The position numbers were made by a program, and so were the translations under genes. This document shows positions 62,009 to 64,000 of a stretch of DNA of 64,000 nucleotides, in pieces. The notes beneath the pieces are model-generated. The model ran no database searches. It was not told the origin of the DNA and saw nothing but the letters and a program-made list of their open reading frames with translations. Numbering within the stretch: the stretch's first letter is position 1; every line of letters begins with the position of its first letter. This DNA is from Dendrophyllia cribrosa (lineage: Eukaryota > Cnidaria > Anthozoa > Scleractinia > Dendrophylliidae): positions 24,619,009 to 24,683,008 of the forward strand of contig JAJLRJ010000014.1 in assembly GCA_024195265.1 (NCBI GenBank). Reading direction: 5' to 3'.

Positions 62009-62945
62009 CTGCGAGAATGCAAAAAAAGAGGGGGAAAGTAGAATGTAAAAAAAACATAATGGAAAATTTCTGATAAAGATATATTTTATGTCTTAAATAT
62101 TGCTTAAAAAACTAATAATAGCACTGGGGGCCTACACAAACTGTGTGACCGCTCGTATTTTTTAAATTTAGAGGAAATGTATGGGAATATCGAGAAGGTT
62201 CATATTATATCGTAATATACTGAGATGGATATTTGCATATAAGATCAAAACAAACGTAACGTATTTTTTCCTGAAATGTTATGTGTTGTCGTTTTTGTAG
62301 CTTAAAACGGCGCATTGTAGCAATTTGAAGGGTTTTGCAATGGATGTTTACTTGAACGCGTATTAAGTAGAGAGATAAGGGAAGAAAGCTGGATTTTGGA
62401 CCGGTCCAGCGCCGAGCCGATTTCATCGAGAAAATCCCATCGCACAGCTTTTGAAACCACTTACCAGACAATCTTGAAGGCTAGAGGTTTCTTCTCGTAC
62501 CATTTCATTTGAAATCCGTCCAAAATTCGAAGCGCTAGATCCCAAATAACATCAAGAAATCCAGCAATCGAAGCTCAATCGAGCCGTAGCTGGAGCTTGG
62601 CGTGCCGACCTCCAACAGTCACGCTGTGCAAACAATGCCCTTTCATAAGTCCATCCCGTGTGAGGAGAAGCAGGGGCAACTAAACAGCGACGAACTTTAC
62701 ACTTACCATCCTGGGCTTTTCATTCCTTCACGCGTCATTCGTTTTGGACGGATTTCAATGAATTGGTACGAGAAAAAACCTCAAGCTTTCAGCGTGATTT
62801 GAAAGCTGTGCGATAGGATGTTCTTGGTGAAAATCGGCACGGCGCTGGACCGGTCCAAAACCCAACTTTTCGCCATTGTCTCTCTACTATACGCTCAGGT
62901 AAACGTCCAACGCAAAACCCTTCAAATCGCCATTATTCACCGTTT

Positions 62946-63556
62946 TTAACCCGTGAATACGCGCATGCGTAATGAACGGGTTATCGGTAACGGAGACAGA
63001 TATGCAAATGAGCACTCACTCACTCCTTCCATCAGCTGTAAACTTAGTGACGTAATGCTTTGTTACGAATGCGTTTTGTAACAAGAACAGCGTGAATCCA
63101 GCGATAACAATAACTAACTTGTTGTAAACGAATATAAAGAACAATAAGCTTAAATATGTTTGGCATTTGGAGTAATGCAATATTAAATGCAATATTAAAA
63201 TCGATCTAAAAGGATTTTCGAATCGAGACACGCGTTTTGATGCGTATCTACCCTCAAATATTAAAATTTGACCCAACTAAGCCGATGTGTTCCTTGATGG
63301 TCTTGTGGTCTGGCGTCCGGAATTGCAGTCGGGAGGCACGAGGTTCAATTCCCGCTCGGATCCGTCCTTTTTTTTTTTTTCGGACTGGACATTATGAAAG
63401 TGATTTTCTTTTTGTGCTTGCGTTCGTCAAAAATCCTTACGTTTAATTTAAAAAAAAAAACGAACCGTGTCATTGTGAAAACATAAGCTTACCGCAATAT
63501 TGCGTTACGTGTTAGCATTTCTTATTCACGGGTTGGCTCTTAGGAGCCTTTGATCA
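62946..63556. mobile_element. Nested insert with AACCCGTGAATA ends
   Basis: Starts AACCCGTGAATACGCG and contains CTTATTCACGGGTT near 63521-63534 as the inverted end; the following GGCTCTTAGGAGCC hairpin also seems to belong to it. Absent from copy 1 near 60370. Confidence 0.7.
63291..63362 (+). repeat. tRNA-like sequence inside the nested insert
   Basis: A-box-like TGGTCTTGTGGTCTGGCG and B-box GGTTCAATTCC are correctly spaced, but the acceptor stem does not pair well. A SINE head or tRNA pseudogene. Confidence 0.45.
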
Positions 63557-63675
63557 ACTACAAGATCGACAACGGCACAAAATTTCAGGTAAAAATATAT
63601 TTATTTGATCTCGATAGCCCCATACATTTCCTCTAAATTTAAAATGCGAGCGGTCACACAGTTTGATTGTTTTTT

Positions 63676-64000
63676 TGGCGTTCTATGATTGCCAATTCGA
63701 CCTTCTTTCTATTCACAAAATAAATACCGAAGTACTGCCCTCGCGTCGTGCTCATAGCCTCGGCACATTTGGCAAAGAATCTTTCATTTAGAACGTTTTA
63801 TATTCAAGAGTTGGATCATAGGAGCCTTTAATTAATTGTTATTTGAGTAAATACTTATATGCCATTTTAAAATCCATTCTCAATGCAAATAGCTTTGGGA
63901 ACTCTCATTATTTTCAAAATACTGATTTTTCCTGTGAAAAACACAAAAAAGCAAGTCCTTTTTCCTGGAGGATTTTTTGCTTATAGCAAATAGCTTTGGG
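63676..64000. other. Second copy of 60511-60830
   Basis: Near-identical text ending at the window edge (GGAGGATTTTTTGCTTATAGCAA). Confidence 0.75.

Larger units (their letters stand above)
62125..63675. mobile_element. Long foldback element, copy 2, interrupted
   Basis: Same ends and interior as 59625-60510 but split by a roughly 605-bp insert at 62946-63556. Confidence 0.78.

Overview
This window is animal nuclear DNA. The AT-rich flanks carry single-repeat exons with proper splice sites, tRNA-headed SINEs, hammerhead-like ends typical of Penelope retroelements, LINE scraps and many small inverted-repeat transposons. The mix of repeat families suggests a cnidarian, most likely a coral or other anthozoan; that is inference from familiarity with such repeats, not from a search.

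The central object is a 17.3 kb integrated virus-like transposon of the Maverick/Polinton type at 12808-30081. It is bounded by 222 bp terminal inverted repeats and a 5-6 bp target duplication. Reading inward from the left it has a Cys-rich small ORF, a zinc-finger protein, a YqaJ/lambda-type exonuclease, a VLTF3-like late transcription factor on the opposite strand, a hydrophobic protein, a fragment of a capsid-associated protein, a stalked membrane protein and a broken coiled-coil/membrane protein. Then comes a rightward block: major capsid protein candidate, A32-type packaging ATPase, a row of small structural or membrane proteins and a DDE integrase. A leftward protein-primed family B DNA polymerase with an OTU-like peptidase motif near its N-terminus ends the element. 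Replication and recombination genes sit near the ends and virion genes in the middle. Ten of the middle genes share a CATATATATAC-type box just before the ATG, often directly after a stop codon buried in AATAAA. This copy is dead or dying: the polymerase has about five lesions, the coiled-coil gene is interrupted by a SINE with a clean 8 bp duplication, and the ATPase and two small genes have damaged 5' ends. The capsid, exonuclease, VLTF3-like and integrase frames are still open.

The host layer is a leucine-rich-repeat gene on the minus strand. I find 15 open exons plus two decayed ones from 62 kb down to 2.6 kb. Nearly all are exactly 72 nt, encode one 24-residue LRR and are bounded by phase-2 introns, an arrangement known from LGR/relaxin-receptor-type genes. 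The virus-like element sits in one intron of this gene. From 54 to 64 kb the exons are being multiplied by tandem segmental duplication, and the duplicates give natural filled/empty-site pairs for several small transposons. The rest of the window is intronic or intergenic DNA with simple repeats, an 80 bp minisatellite (41.2-42.7 kb) and transposon fragments.
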